Shown here in pieces: positions 24,613 to 32,597 of a stretch of 34,063 nt of DNA. Position 1 is the stretch's first letter, and the number at the start of each line of letters is the position of its first letter. The notes under the pieces are model-generated. The model saw only the letters and a list, made by a program, of their open reading frames with translations. It had not been told where the DNA came from and searched no databases. The DNA is from Methanolobus sp. GTDB taxonomy: Archaea > Halobacteriota > Methanosarcinia > Methanosarcinales > Methanosarcinaceae. The translations under genes and the position numbers were made by a program. Location of the stretch: assembly GCF_030682845.1 (NCBI RefSeq), contig NZ_JAUXNK010000080.1:1-34063 (forward strand), read 5' to 3'.

Positions 24613-25770
24613 ATGATTAATAGGAAAGATATCATAGAGATGATCGAAGGTTATGATACTGACAACATAAAGATAGGCTCTATTGCCTCACATTCTGCAT
24701 TAGACATCTTTGACGGTGCTATAGAAGAGGGCTTCAGGACCTTTGCAGTCTGCCAGCAGGGACGCGACAAGACCTATACCGAGTACTTCAGGTCCCAAAG
24801 GGATGCTGAAGGAAATGTGGTAAGGGGAATCGTGGATGAATCCATGTGCCTGAAGAAGTTCAATGAGGTGATAAGTCCAGAGAACCAGAAGAAACTGGTC
24901 GATAACAACGTCCTTTTCATTCCAAACCGTTCATTCACATCCTACTGCGGCATCGATGATGTAGAGAACGAGTTCCGTGTACCTCTTGTGGGCAGCAGGA
25001 ACATGCTCAGGAGCGAGGAGAGAGGCATCGAAAGAGATTACTACTGGCTCCTTGAGAAGGCAGGACTGCCATTCCCGGAAAGAATAGAGGACCCCCAGGA
25101 TATCGATGAGCTTGTGATGGTCAAACTACCCCATGCTGTCAAGAAACTGGAGAGAGGGTTTTTCACAGCCGGTACATACGAGCAGTACCTCGAGAAGTCG
25201 CAGGCGCTTCTGAAGCAGGGAGTCATTACCCAGGAAGCCCTTGAGCATGCAAGGATAGAGAGATACATAATCGGACCCGTGTTCAACCTGGATATGTTCT
25301 ATTCACCTCTTGAGTCAGAGATGAGCAAGACAGAGCTTCTGGGAGTTGACTGGAGGTTTGAGACCAGCCTGGACGGGCATGTGAGGCTACCTGCCCCGCA
25401 GCAGATGTCCCTTGCACCACATCAACTCACACCTGAATACACCGTATGCGGTCACAACTCAGCAACGCTCAGGGAGTCACTACTTGAGGAAGCGTTCGCC
25501 TTGGCAGAAAAATACATAGAGGCCGCCAGGAAGTATTACGATCCTGGAGTTATAGGCCCGTTCTGCCTGCAGACCTGCGTGGACAAAGACCTTAACTTTT
25601 ACATATATGATGTAGCTCCAAGGGTTGGAGGCGGCACCAATGTACACATGTCAGTTGGACACCCCTACGGTAACACTACATGGCGCAAGCCAATGAGCAC
25701 TGGCAGACGCATGGCTTTTGAAATTAGGAGAGCCATTGAGACTGGCCAGCTTGACAAGATCATCACCTGA
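24613..25770 (+). CDS. purP: PurP, formate-dependent FAICAR synthetase (ATP-grasp)
   Basis: A 385-aa archaeal purine enzyme that makes FAICAR from AICAR, formate and ATP, replacing folate-based PurH transformylase. KIGSIASHSALDIFDGAIEEGF is split by the PurP amino domain (DUF1246); PLVGSRNMLRSEER, VKLPHAVKKLERGFF and YIYDVAPRVGGGTNVH (ATP-grasp metal site) follow. I prefer the ATG at 24613, with GAGG 6 nt before it, over a TTG at 24589. Methanogens may carry more than one PurP-like copy, so this one could act on a related substrate. A terminator hairpin overlaps the stop. Confidence 0.87.
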   Translation: MINRKDIIEMIEGYDTDNIKIGSIASHSALDIFDGAIEEGFRTFAVCQQGRDKTYTEYFRSQRDAEGNVVRGIVDESMCLKKFNEVISPENQKKLVDNNVLFIPNRSFTSYCGIDDVENEFRVPLVGSRNMLRSEERGIERDYYWLLEKAGLPFPERIEDPQDIDELVMVKLPHAVKKLERGFFTAGTYEQYLEKSQALLKQGVITQEALEHARIERYIIGPVFNLDMFYSPLESEMSKTELLGVDWRFETSLDGHVRLPAPQQMSLAPHQLTPEYTVCGHNSATLRESLLEEAFALAEKYIEAARKYYDPGVIGPFCLQTCVDKDLNFYIYDVAPRVGGGTNVHMSVGHPYGNTTWRKPMSTGRRMAFEIRRAIETGQLDKIIT

Positions 25771-25797
25771 GCAGGGCTCAGGTAAATTCTTTTTTAT
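25765..25797 (+). terminator. Hairpin overlapping the purP stop codon
   Basis: ACCTGAGC (25765-25772) pairs exactly with GCTCAGGT (25776-25783) over a 3-nt loop, followed by AAATTCTTTTTTAT. The TGA stop of purP is inside the left arm. Confidence 0.7.
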
Positions 25798-25931
25798 ATC
25801 CTCAGAGTACTGCATGATAAGACTCACTTTAGTACGTCATCCTGTAAAATAATAACACCTGTGCAAGCTCCAAATAGCACAGCCCCCAGTATAGAACACT
25901 TTTTATATAAGTGGATATATTATAATTACGG

Positions 25932-26687
25932 ATGCATATCAAAAGGATACCGACCGGAATCGCAGAACTTGATCAGATACTGGAAGGAGGGTATCCAGCC
26001 GGTCATGGACTTCTTGTCAGGGGACCTCCCGGAGCTGGAAAGACCATACTTGCCACACATTTCCTTCACAGGTCGTGCAGGGACGGAAAAAGATGCATGC
26101 TTATGCTAACACATGTCAATGTGGAAAGTTTCCTGGAACAGGCAGAGAACATTGGCTTTGACTTCAGGAAATGTATCGAGAACGGAAAGCTCCTGATAAC
26201 GAAATCCTTTGAGATCAGGACAAATAAGATCCACAATGCTTCCAGGCTTGGAAGTGGCATTGGTTTTCTGGAAAAGGACTGCGTGGAAAGCGTGCTGGAG
26301 ATACCGGATGATGTGGAGGTAGTAGTCATTGACAACCTGGATATGCTGTCCCTATACCATACTGTAGAGGAATTTGCAGACAAGTTCTTTACTATCAATG
26401 ACATCCTGTCTAATAAAAAATGCACCAGCCTTTTTCTGATAGGCCAGGACGGATCGGGGGAAAAAGATAGCATTGCCGAGCATATCGTCTTTGGAAGTAT
26501 CAATCTATACGTCAATAGGGATGAAAGGACAGGCAAAGGATTGAGGCAGCTCTATATCCCAAAGATGCGCTGTACAAATATCTCTCTTGAGCCCATGAGC
26601 TTCAGGATAACGCCTATGGGAATAAAGATAGAGAAGATATTCCAGAGAGATGAAGTGCTCCGTGGCGTCCTCGACATAACTGTGTGA
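25932..26687 (+). CDS. KaiC-like RecA-superfamily ATPase
   Basis: A 251-aa single-domain KaiC-type protein. It has RIPTGIAELDQILEGGYPAG, Walker A GPPGAGKT (about 31-38) and Walker B VVVIDNLDML (about 134-143). Archaeal relatives act in signalling, gene regulation or motility, with no single agreed function. TTTTTATATAAG near 25900-25911 puts a TATA box 26 nt before the ATG, so a leaderless mRNA is predicted. There is no associated kinase or receiver domain. Compare the degenerate KaiC-like head of the 901-aa protein at 741. Confidence 0.85.
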   Translation: MHIKRIPTGIAELDQILEGGYPAGHGLLVRGPPGAGKTILATHFLHRSCRDGKRCMLMLTHVNVESFLEQAENIGFDFRKCIENGKLLITKSFEIRTNKIHNASRLGSGIGFLEKDCVESVLEIPDDVEVVVIDNLDMLSLYHTVEEFADKFFTINDILSNKKCTSLFLIGQDGSGEKDSIAEHIVFGSINLYVNRDERTGKGLRQLYIPKMRCTNISLEPMSFRITPMGIKIEKIFQRDEVLRGVLDITV

Positions 26688-26975
26688 TTTCTTGTACGGA
26701 TTGCCTAAGGGCTTGAGCTGAGGCAGTATGTGCATGACAGGGTCTTCTGAACACAAGGCAATAATCTATTCATGTACAGCAAGTTATATACATGATAAAA
26801 ATAATAGGGAGAAAGACCCCAGGACCTTGGATAGGAATATATGCATTTTAAAGATGGTAGAAATCATTTAAATACCATAAATGAAATGATACCACAAACT
26901 TAAATTATAATCAATCAAATCGTTCGTAATTTTATGCTTTCAAACCTTATACCCAACCGGGAGGGAATTTAAAAA
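26688..26975. other. Intergenic region before the aIF2-gamma operon
   Basis: No convincing gene. It holds a weak hairpin just after the KaiC-like gene (TGCCT at 26702-26706 with AGGCA at 26721-26725), an inverted repeat CATGTA/TACATG around 26771-26794, and AT-rich TATA-like stretches near 26867-26912. GGGAGGG at about 26960 is the ribosome site of the next gene. Confidence 0.5.
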
Positions 26976-28202
26976 TTGAGTCAGCCTTGTGTTAATATCG
27001 GCATGGTGGGTCATGTCGACCATGGAAAAACCACGCTTGTAAGCGCGCTGTCCGGTGTATGGACAGACACGCACAGTGAAGAGATGAAACGCGGCATATC
27101 CATCCGTCTGGGATATGCAGATACCACATTCCGGAAATGCCCTAACTGCCCTGATCCCCAGTGCTATACTGTCTCAGACAAGTGCGAAGGATGCGGCGAG
27201 GCGTCCGAAGAACTCAGGACCGTTTCTTTTGTCGATGCCCCCGGGCACGAAACTTTGATGGCAACAATGCTTTCAGGAGCTGCTATAATGGATGGGGCCA
27301 TACTTGTCATAGCAGCTAACGAGCCCTGCCCGCAGCCCCAGACAAAGGAACACCTCATGGCACTGAACATAATCGGAATCAAGAATCTGGTAATCGTGCA
27401 GAACAAGATCGACCTGGTATCCAGGGAGAAAATGATAGAGCATTATCATCAGATCAAGGAGTTCGTAAAGGGTACAGTAGCTGAGAACGCACCTGTTGTC
27501 CCAATATCGGCACAGCAGAACACCAATATTGATGCCCTTATCCAGGCAATGGAAGAGATGATACCGACACCTGTTCACAAGCATGACAAACCTGCTCACA
27601 TGCTTATTGCAAGGTCTTTCGATATCAATAAACCAGGAACTGCCATCAGCGGCATCAGTGGAGGAGTCATAGGCGGCACCCTTACAGAAGGCATCCTTCA
27701 CCCGGGAGATGAGCTGGAAATATGTCCTGGCATCAAGATAGAAAGTGAGGGAACCACCAGGTGGAAGCCGGTCAGAACTAAAATAACAAGAATAGTGGCT
27801 GGAAAGGAAACTGTTAAAGAGGCGACCCCCGGAGGTCTTCTTGCAGTCGGGACCAGTCTTGACCCTACGCTGACCAAGAGTGACTCCCTTACAGGCCAGG
27901 TTGCAGGCATACCCGGGACCTTGCCGCCAACACATGATTCATTCACACTTGACCTGCACCTGCTGGACAGGGTAGTGGGAGTCACTGATGAGGAAAAGAT
28001 AGGACCGATCAAGACAAGCGAACCCCTGATGCTCAATGTAGGGACTGCAACCACAGTAGGAACTGTGACAAGTGCAAGGAAGGATATCGCAGAGGTAAAG
28101 CTGAAAAGGCCTGTTTGCGCCGAGATCGGAGCAACGGTGGCTATCAGCAGGCGTGTTGGCTCCCGGTGGCGTCTTATCGGTGTAGGAGTAATCAAGGGTT
28201 GA
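26976..28202 (+). CDS. eif2g: Translation initiation factor aIF2 subunit gamma
   Basis: A 408-aa GTPase core of aIF2 that carries Met-tRNAi to the small ribosomal subunit. G1 GHVDHGKT (12-19), G3 DAPGH (87-91) and G4 NKID are present. The gamma-specific zinc knuckle sits between G1 and G3: Cys55, Cys58, Cys70, Cys73. Two beta-barrel domains follow and the length is normal. It starts at TTG, with GGGAGGG about 12 nt before it. It is first in a plus-strand run with PIN, Rpo7, Spt4, a dephospho-CoA kinase, S24e and S27ae, an order common in euryarchaea. Confidence 0.95.
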   Translation: MSQPCVNIGMVGHVDHGKTTLVSALSGVWTDTHSEEMKRGISIRLGYADTTFRKCPNCPDPQCYTVSDKCEGCGEASEELRTVSFVDAPGHETLMATMLSGAAIMDGAILVIAANEPCPQPQTKEHLMALNIIGIKNLVIVQNKIDLVSREKMIEHYHQIKEFVKGTVAENAPVVPISAQQNTNIDALIQAMEEMIPTPVHKHDKPAHMLIARSFDINKPGTAISGISGGVIGGTLTEGILHPGDELEICPGIKIESEGTTRWKPVRTKITRIVAGKETVKEATPGGLLAVGTSLDPTLTKSDSLTGQVAGIPGTLPPTHDSFTLDLHLLDRVVGVTDEEKIGPIKTSEPLMLNVGTATTVGTVTSARKDIAEVKLKRPVCAEIGATVAISRRVGSRWRLIGVGVIKG

Positions 28203-28576
28203 AAGTCATTATCGACACCAACGGCCTGATGATACCTGTCCAGTTCAATGTCGATATATTCGAAGAGTTAAAAAGACTGGGATACAACAGGTTCATCGTA
28301 CCGCTTGCTGTGATAAAAGAACTTGAAAGCCTTGGGAAAAAACTCCGCGGAAAAGACAGGACTGCTGCAAAGATCGCGCTCTCGCTTTCACAAAGATGTG
28401 AGGTCATAGAGGCTTGCGGGCATGCCGATGATATCATAATCGGACTTGCCAGGGAACTTGGCGCAGCAGTGCTGACAAATGATATCGGATTAAAGAAAAG
28501 GCTGGAAAGTGAACATATACCCATTATATGCCTGCGTCAGAAGAACAGGCTTGGCAATATCAAGGATGACATATAG
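28199..28576 (+). CDS. PIN-domain ribonuclease-like protein
   Basis: A 125-aa PIN protein (COG1412-like) starting at TTG, whose TTGA overlaps the eif2g stop, with AGGAG about 10 nt upstream. The four acidic metal-binding positions are present: [25 protein letters not shown] and [12 protein letters not shown]. Such proteins are usually single-strand RNA nucleases. Position beside aIF2-gamma in many archaea suggests a role in rRNA or translation rather than a toxin, and no antitoxin gene is adjacent. The stop is TAG. Confidence 0.85.
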   Translation: MKVIIDTNGLMIPVQFNVDIFEELKRLGYNRFIVPLAVIKELESLGKKLRGKDRTAAKIALSLSQRCEVIEACGHADDIIIGLARELGAAVLTNDIGLKKRLESEHIPIICLRQKNRLGNIKDDI

Positions 28577-28644
28577 ATCCAATAGGATCAGCTAAGAATA
28601 AGACAGAGATATGACAATCATACAGGATTTTTGGAGTTAATCAC

Positions 28645-29211
28645 ATGTACAAAAAGATGAGACTCGCGGACACTATTCGTGTGGCTCCTAACCTTTTGGG
28701 CGGAGATGTAAAGGCAAATGTGAAGAATGCCTTAAGAGATAAGCTTGAAGGCAGAATTGATAAAGCACTAGGTGCCATTGTAGCTATCACTGAGATCGAT
28801 GCCATCGGAGAAGGACACATTCTTGTTGGCGATGGAGCCGTCTATTACGATGCTACGTTTGATGCGATCGTGTTCGTTCCTGTGATCCAGGAAGTGATCG
28901 AAGGAGAAGTTGTTGAAACTGTTGACTTCGGTGCATTCATTAGCATTGGTGCAATGGACGGACTTTTACATGTGAGCCAGATAACTGATGACTTCATGTC
29001 CTATGACGGCAAAAATGGCAGGCTTGTCAGCAAGAGCGGTGGAAGGTCTCTTGGAGAAGGTGACAAGGTCAGGGCACGTGTCGTCGCAGTCAGCATCAAC
29101 GAAAGGGAGCCCAGGGAAAGCAAGATAGGTCTTACTATGAGACAGCATTCTCTCGGTAAAATGGAATGGCTGGAAGAAGACAAGAAGCCCAGCTCAGAGA
29201 AGGCACAATAA
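28645..29211 (+). CDS. rpoE1: DNA-directed RNA polymerase subunit Rpo7 (RpoE1, E')
   Basis: A 188-aa archaeal polymerase stalk subunit, homolog of eukaryotic Rpb7. The amino RNP-like domain is MYKKMRLADTIRVAPNLLGG onward. The S1/OB domain begins near 82 (IEGEVVETVDFGAFISIGAMDGLLHVSQI). The stalk binds nascent RNA and helps open the promoter. GGAG lies 8 nt before the ATG. Spt4 follows after 15 nt. The partner Rpo4 is not in this window. Confidence 0.94.
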   Translation: MYKKMRLADTIRVAPNLLGGDVKANVKNALRDKLEGRIDKALGAIVAITEIDAIGEGHILVGDGAVYYDATFDAIVFVPVIQEVIEGEVVETVDFGAFISIGAMDGLLHVSQITDDFMSYDGKNGRLVSKSGGRSLGEGDKVRARVVAVSINEREPRESKIGLTMRQHSLGKMEWLEEDKKPSSEKAQ

Positions 29212-29226
29212 TTTGGAGGGATGGAG

Positions 29227-29412
29227 ATGGGTGAACAGGTTTGCCGAGAATGCCATCGTATATTATCAAGTCAGACATGCCCGATATGCGGTTCCAGTAA
29301 TCTCAGCTCCGACTGGAGCGGCATGGTCGTTATCATAGACCCGGAACGTTCAGAGATCGCAAAGAAGATAGATGTCAAGGTAGCAGACAAGTATGCATTG
29401 AAGGTGCGCTGA
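29227..29412 (+). CDS. spt4: Transcription elongation factor Spt4 (RpoE2, E'')
   Basis: A 61-aa zinc protein starting MGEQVCRECHRILSSQTCPICG. Cysteines 6, 9, 18 and 21 bind zinc; NLSSDWSGMVVIIDPERSEIAKK is the typical Spt4 body. It pairs with Spt5 to keep RNA polymerase processive. I chose the second ATG (29227): GGAGGG at 29215-29220 touches the first ATG at 29221 directly but is well spaced for the second. The next gene starts at the base after its stop. Confidence 0.93.
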   Translation: MGEQVCRECHRILSSQTCPICGSSNLSSDWSGMVVIIDPERSEIAKKIDVKVADKYALKVR

Positions 29413-30009
29413 TTGGGTGCGCAGATAAGTTTGCCTGAATCCGTCAGGCCACTTTTCCGCAAACTTTTTGGCACATTGTACACAGGCACTGGTGATGACA
29501 CCATCAGAAAACTATCCAAGGACCTGGATAGTCCCACAAAACTTATATCCGTGGGTGATGTTACTACATTCCACTTGCTCAGTTCAGATATCATACCGGA
29601 CATCCTTATAGTGGATGACCGGACAAAACGCGGACCGGCTTCTGACCGGGTCGTGGTGGGCACAAAGCACAAAGGCTTCAGAGAAATATCCGTTGACAAT
29701 CCGGCCGGGGTGATAACCGGGGATTTGATAGACGCTGTAGGAGATGCAATTGCGTCGAACTGCCGTGTGAGGATATTTGTGCGCGGCGAAGAAGACCTTG
29801 CAGCTGTACCCGCCATGCTGATGGCTCCCGAAGGTTCAGCAGTGTTGTACGGACAACCTGACCAGGGAGTTGTACTTGTACAAATCACAGAATCAAAAAA
29901 AGAAGAGATAAGGGACCTGTTAACAAAGATCATTGAAGCACAGGGCCATAATGAAGATACAGAAACCATTTGGAGGAAATTAGATGGATATAAAGATCAC
30001 GAAGGATAA
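29413..30009 (+). CDS. GTP-dependent dephospho-CoA kinase (DUF359/PF04019)
   Basis: A 198-aa archaeal enzyme that phosphorylates dephospho-CoA with GTP in the last step of CoA synthesis, as shown for the Thermococcus member of this family. ISVGDVTTFHLL, DILIVDDRTKRG, DNPAGVITGDLIDAV and VRGEEDLAAVPAMLMAPEGS are family motifs; the acidic residues in VDD and GEED are thought to be catalytic. It starts at TTG directly after the spt4 stop. Its last 26 nt overlap the S24e gene. A kinase of cofactor synthesis inside this operon is common in euryarchaea. Confidence 0.88.
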   Translation: MGAQISLPESVRPLFRKLFGTLYTGTGDDTIRKLSKDLDSPTKLISVGDVTTFHLLSSDIIPDILIVDDRTKRGPASDRVVVGTKHKGFREISVDNPAGVITGDLIDAVGDAIASNCRVRIFVRGEEDLAAVPAMLMAPEGSAVLYGQPDQGVVLVQITESKKEEIRDLLTKIIEAQGHNEDTETIWRKLDGYKDHEG

Positions 30010-30283
30010 CACCAATGCGCTTCTCAACAGGCGCGAGATGAACTTCAGCGTTACCTATGAAGGACCAACCCCTGCAAGAAGCATTGTCAGAGGAAAAATA
30101 GCAGCTATGCTGAACGTACCTCTTGAACTTGTAGTAGTCCACAAGATGGGAAACGAGTTTGGCAGGCAGGCACTTGAAGCATATGTGAAGGTATATGAAA
30201 CTGAAGAGCGCATGAAACAGATCGAGAACAAATATATACTGGAAAGGAACACAGTTCCTGAGCCGGAAGCAAAAGAAGAATAA
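29984..30283 (+). CDS. rps24e: 30S ribosomal protein S24e
   Basis: A 99-aa protein with GGAGG 7 nt before its ATG, inside the end of the preceding gene. [37 protein letters not shown] and [21 protein letters not shown] are S24e motifs. The tail is acidic (EPEAKEE). It is part of the small subunit and is followed by S27ae after 17 nt. Confidence 0.95.
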   Translation: MDIKITKDNTNALLNRREMNFSVTYEGPTPARSIVRGKIAAMLNVPLELVVVHKMGNEFGRQALEAYVKVYETEERMKQIENKYILERNTVPEPEAKEE

Positions 30284-30300
30284 TTTCCAAAGGTGAAATA

Positions 30301-30450
30301 ATGGCTGCAAAAGATTACTACAAAATCAATGGTGATTCCATCGAGAGGGCAAACCAGATATGCCCCCGCTGCGGAGAAGGTGTATTCCTGGCTGAGCACA
30401 AGGACAGACGCTCCTGCGGAAAGTGCGCATACACCGAGTTCAAGAAATAA
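30301..30450 (+). CDS. rps27ae: 30S ribosomal protein S27ae
   Basis: A 49-aa zinc-ribbon ribosomal protein read directly from sequence: [19 protein letters not shown], then [16 protein letters not shown] and [12 protein letters not shown]. Four cysteines (21, 24, 39, 42) hold zinc. In eukaryotes the homolog is fused to ubiquitin; the archaeal form stands alone. AGGTGA precedes the ATG. It is the last gene of the operon, followed by a terminator at 30470. Confidence 0.95.
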   Translation: MAAKDYYKINGDSIERANQICPRCGEGVFLAEHKDRRSCGKCAYTEFKK

Positions 30451-30469
30451 CCACATTTAATATTTTTTT

Positions 30470-30515
30470 AATCACAACCACAAGTTGTGATTTTATTTCT
30501 ACTTTTTTGTTTTGG
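30470..30515 (+). terminator. Hairpin and T-rich tail ending the ribosomal-protein operon
   Basis: AATCACAAC (30470-30478) pairs with GTTGTGATT (30484-30492) over a 5-nt loop. TTATTTCTACTTTTTTG follows. Confidence 0.75.
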
Positions 30516-30591
30516 CTTTTCAATGCATGCTTTTAGTCTTGTCATGCTTACTTGCCCGAATATTTATACAGCAAATACCAACTGTCACATA

Positions 30592-30663
30592 ATGCATCTG
30601 CTTTCGATAAACATAATTCTTATGCTTGCAAGCATACTTACTCTTCCTGTAAAGATATTATAG
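30592..30663 (+). CDS. Possible 23-aa hydrophobic small protein
   Basis: ATG to TAG encodes MHLLSINIILMLASILTLPV and three more residues, a single membrane-helix-like peptide. TATTTATAC at 30561-30569 is centred 27 nt upstream, so a leaderless mRNA would begin at this ATG. The short length means it could be chance, and the 16-bp palindrome inside it offers another reading of this stretch. Confidence 0.25.
   Translation: MHLLSINIILMLASILTLPVKIL
30621..30636. repeat. 16-bp perfect palindrome upstream of the DUF2162 operon
   Basis: TATGCTTGCAAGCATA is its own reverse complement. Size and position, about 210 bp before the DUF2162 start, suit a dimeric regulator site. Confidence 0.5.
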
Positions 30664-30846
30664 TTCAGCATTACCGATTAGTAAGATTAAAATATAGGGT
30701 ATGTATTACCTAAAATGCAAACATTTGAATCAGTTATAGCAATTAACATGTGTTAACTAAAATATACACATTGGCACCTTCAGCTATAGGTAGAAATCAA
30801 ATGTCAAGATTGGGTTATTGTCACTATAAAAAGTTGGTGAATCAAA

Positions 30847-31521
30847 ATGGATACTATTTATGCTGCAGTCGTAGGCATTCTTATCGCCATATTCATCTTT
30901 GGGCTAAAGACAGGAGTAGGGTGTGGGTTTTCGAGTATACGGAAACGAGATGTGCTCATCCTGGCTACAGGTTACTTTGTTATATCTGTTATTCTTGGAA
31001 GTCTTGTAGGATTGGTGGATGAGTCGTATCTGGAAGGAATAGCAGGTCTTGGCATGACCCTGCACGTCCTTATCGCGCTCATTCTTATCGCTGTTGGGAT
31101 ATACACCCAGAAAAAGTGGATCTGCGGACATGATGTCTCAAAAAAGACCTTCCTCGTTATCTCCGTGCCATGTCCTGTGTGCCTGACAGCACTTTTCGTG
31201 TCCTGCATGCTCCTGGCGTCAAGCCTTGAGATAAGCGGATGGAAGGTCGGTGTCATAGTAGGCATCGTTTTCTTCCTGTCAGTGGTATCATCCACATGGG
31301 TTTTCAGGAGCATGAAAAAATCCCCTGAAGACCTTGGGACCGCAATGATGTTCCTTGGGATATTCTACCTGATGGGAGCCATGATAGTTCCCGCCTATAT
31401 CAAGGCAAAACAGTTGAATATTTCAACTATCGAGGGCGGAGGCCTGGATATCGTTCCGCTGGTAGTGATATCATTATTCATACTTGGCGGATTTGCTTTT
31501 AATCATATGAGAGGTCAATAA
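30847..31521 (+). CDS. DUF2162-type predicted transporter (polytopic membrane protein)
   Basis: A 224-aa protein with about seven membrane helices. The start MDTIYAAVVGILIAIFIFGL leads to TGVGCGFSSI and a central VPCPVCLTALFVSC at about 107-120. A CPxC motif at the membrane is uncommon and could bind metal or undergo thiol exchange. I place it in DUF2162, a predicted archaeal transporter family that I recall beside MotA/TolQ/ExbB and DUF2149 genes. GGTGA precedes the ATG. The ExbB-like gene starts 2 nt after its stop. The substrate is unknown; metal or corrinoid handling is conjecture. Confidence 0.72.
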   Translation: MDTIYAAVVGILIAIFIFGLKTGVGCGFSSIRKRDVLILATGYFVISVILGSLVGLVDESYLEGIAGLGMTLHVLIALILIAVGIYTQKKWICGHDVSKKTFLVISVPCPVCLTALFVSCMLLASSLEISGWKVGVIVGIVFFLSVVSSTWVFRSMKKSPEDLGTAMMFLGIFYLMGAMIVPAYIKAKQLNISTIEGGGLDIVPLVVISLFILGGFAFNHMRGQ

Positions 31522-31523
31522 AA

Positions 31524-32147
31524 ATGGATACAACGTCTTCATTGTTCGGTATTTTGTACACTTTCTCAGCTTCACTGCTGTACCCTGTAATAATAATCCT
31601 GCTGGGAATGGTAGTCCACTCCCTTATCCTCATCGGAGAGTTCCTTTCGGAATATGCAAGGCGTCATCGTGATGTGAAGAACCTGCAGGACTGTTGCCAA
31701 GATATAAAAGAACATATGGATAAGGCTGCTTTTGGGAAAGCTGCAGTTTCCCTGCGTAACATCAAACAGAACTTCATGGTCACGGGTTTTGCGAAAGCTG
31801 CTGCGGAACATCTTGAAAAGAGCACTGTTGCTTCTATAGAATGGCTTTCCCAAGAATATGAGATAATGATGGCAAAGAGGCTTGAGCAGACAAGGATCGT
31901 CGCGACGATTGCTCCGATGCTCGGCCTGATGGGAACACTGATACCGCTGGGACCCGCACTTATAGGGCTTTCCCAAGGCAATATCGAACAACTTGCAAAC
32001 AACCTAATGATAGCATTTGCAACAACGGTTGTGGGACTTTTCGCAGGCACCATTGCCTATGTGCTCACTCAGGTGAGGAAGAGATGGTACTGGCAGGATA
32101 TGGCTGACATCGATTATATCCTGGATACTCTGGAGATGCAGGAATGA
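31524..32147 (+). CDS. MotA/TolQ/ExbB-family proton channel protein
   Basis: A 207-aa membrane protein with three membrane helices: about 14-38, 123-148 (VATIAPMLGLMGTLIPLGPAL) and 157-180. A long cytoplasmic loop lies between the first two. TIAPMLGLMGTLIPLGPALIGLSQGN followed by LANNLMIAFATTVVGLFAGTIAY is the ExbB/TolQ/MotA proton-channel signature. In bacteria these form a pentamer with ExbD-type dimers in the pore and turn proton flow into mechanical work. ATGA overlap with the DUF2149 start indicates coupled translation. Confidence 0.88.
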   Translation: MDTTSSLFGILYTFSASLLYPVIIILLGMVVHSLILIGEFLSEYARRHRDVKNLQDCCQDIKEHMDKAAFGKAAVSLRNIKQNFMVTGFAKAAAEHLEKSTVASIEWLSQEYEIMMAKRLEQTRIVATIAPMLGLMGTLIPLGPALIGLSQGNIEQLANNLMIAFATTVVGLFAGTIAYVLTQVRKRWYWQDMADIDYILDTLEMQE

Positions 32148-32503
32148 GAAGGCGAAGATACAGACGAACAGGGCTCATCACCAACGAGGATGAACAGAAC
32201 CCCCTTACAGGGGTTGCCAATCTCTTCGATATTGCAATGGTATTCTCAGTGGCACTCCTGGTAGCACTGGTAATGTCCTACAACATTCCGGAATTGTTAA
32301 CCGACGAGGACATAACCATCGTGAAGAACCCCGGACAGAAAGACATGCAGATCATCATGAAGGAGCAGGGTAAGCCCATTGAGATAATGAACATGACAGA
32401 CCAGATCGGAGGAGGAACCGGAGAAGCTCTTGGTACAGCTTACAAACTGGCTGACGGAAGAGTGGTGTATGTGCCGGAGGAGGGAAACGTAACTTCAACA
32501 TAA
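32144..32503 (+). CDS. DUF2149 protein with ExbD/TolR-like architecture
   Basis: A 119-aa protein. An Arg-rich cytoplasmic start (MRRRRYRRTG) is followed by one membrane helix (NLFDIAMVFSVALLVALVMSY, about 26-46) and an external domain of about 70 residues. This layout, and Asp29 at the beginning of the helix (LFDIAMVF), is the same as in ExbD/TolR/MotB, where that Asp carries protons. I place it in DUF2149. The gene overlaps the ExbB-like gene by 4 nt. A T8 run after the stop (32504-32511) may end transcription. The ExbD analogy is inference from architecture and context. Confidence 0.78.
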   Translation: MRRRRYRRTGLITNEDEQNPLTGVANLFDIAMVFSVALLVALVMSYNIPELLTDEDITIVKNPGQKDMQIIMKEQGKPIEIMNMTDQIGGGTGEALGTAYKLADGRVVYVPEEGNVTST

Positions 32504-32511
32504 TTTTTTTT
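32504..32511 (+). terminator. Oligo-T stretch after DUF2149
   Basis: Eight T residues follow the stop codon directly, without a hairpin, as at many archaeal RNA 3' ends. Confidence 0.35.
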
Positions 32512-32551
32512 GCTTATTGGGACAAGTTAGGTTGTTTTAACACAATTATAA

Positions 32552-32560
32552 TTTATAAAA
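32552..32560 (+). promoter_or_regulatory. Putative TATA box of the repeat-protein gene
   Basis: TTTATAAAA would start transcription near 32583, giving a leader of about 77 nt that includes both hairpins at 32598-32652. Confidence 0.5.
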
Positions 32561-32597
32561 AAGATTTGTGAATAATAAGAATAGAAAACGCGTGAAA

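Larger units (their letters stand above)
30516..30846. other. Gene-poor region before the DUF2162 operon
   Basis: Mostly AT-rich. It holds a TATA-like box (30561-30569), a possible 23-codon hydrophobic ORF (30592-30663), a 16-bp perfect palindrome (30621-30636), and TATA-like AAAATATAC near 30757-30766. A ribosome site GGTGA lies 8 nt before the DUF2162 gene. No tRNA or longer gene is seen. Confidence 0.6.

Noticed and set aside
28199-28576. VapC toxin of a toxin-antitoxin pair
   Set aside because: There is no small antitoxin gene before it. It overlaps eif2g and belongs to a translation operon.
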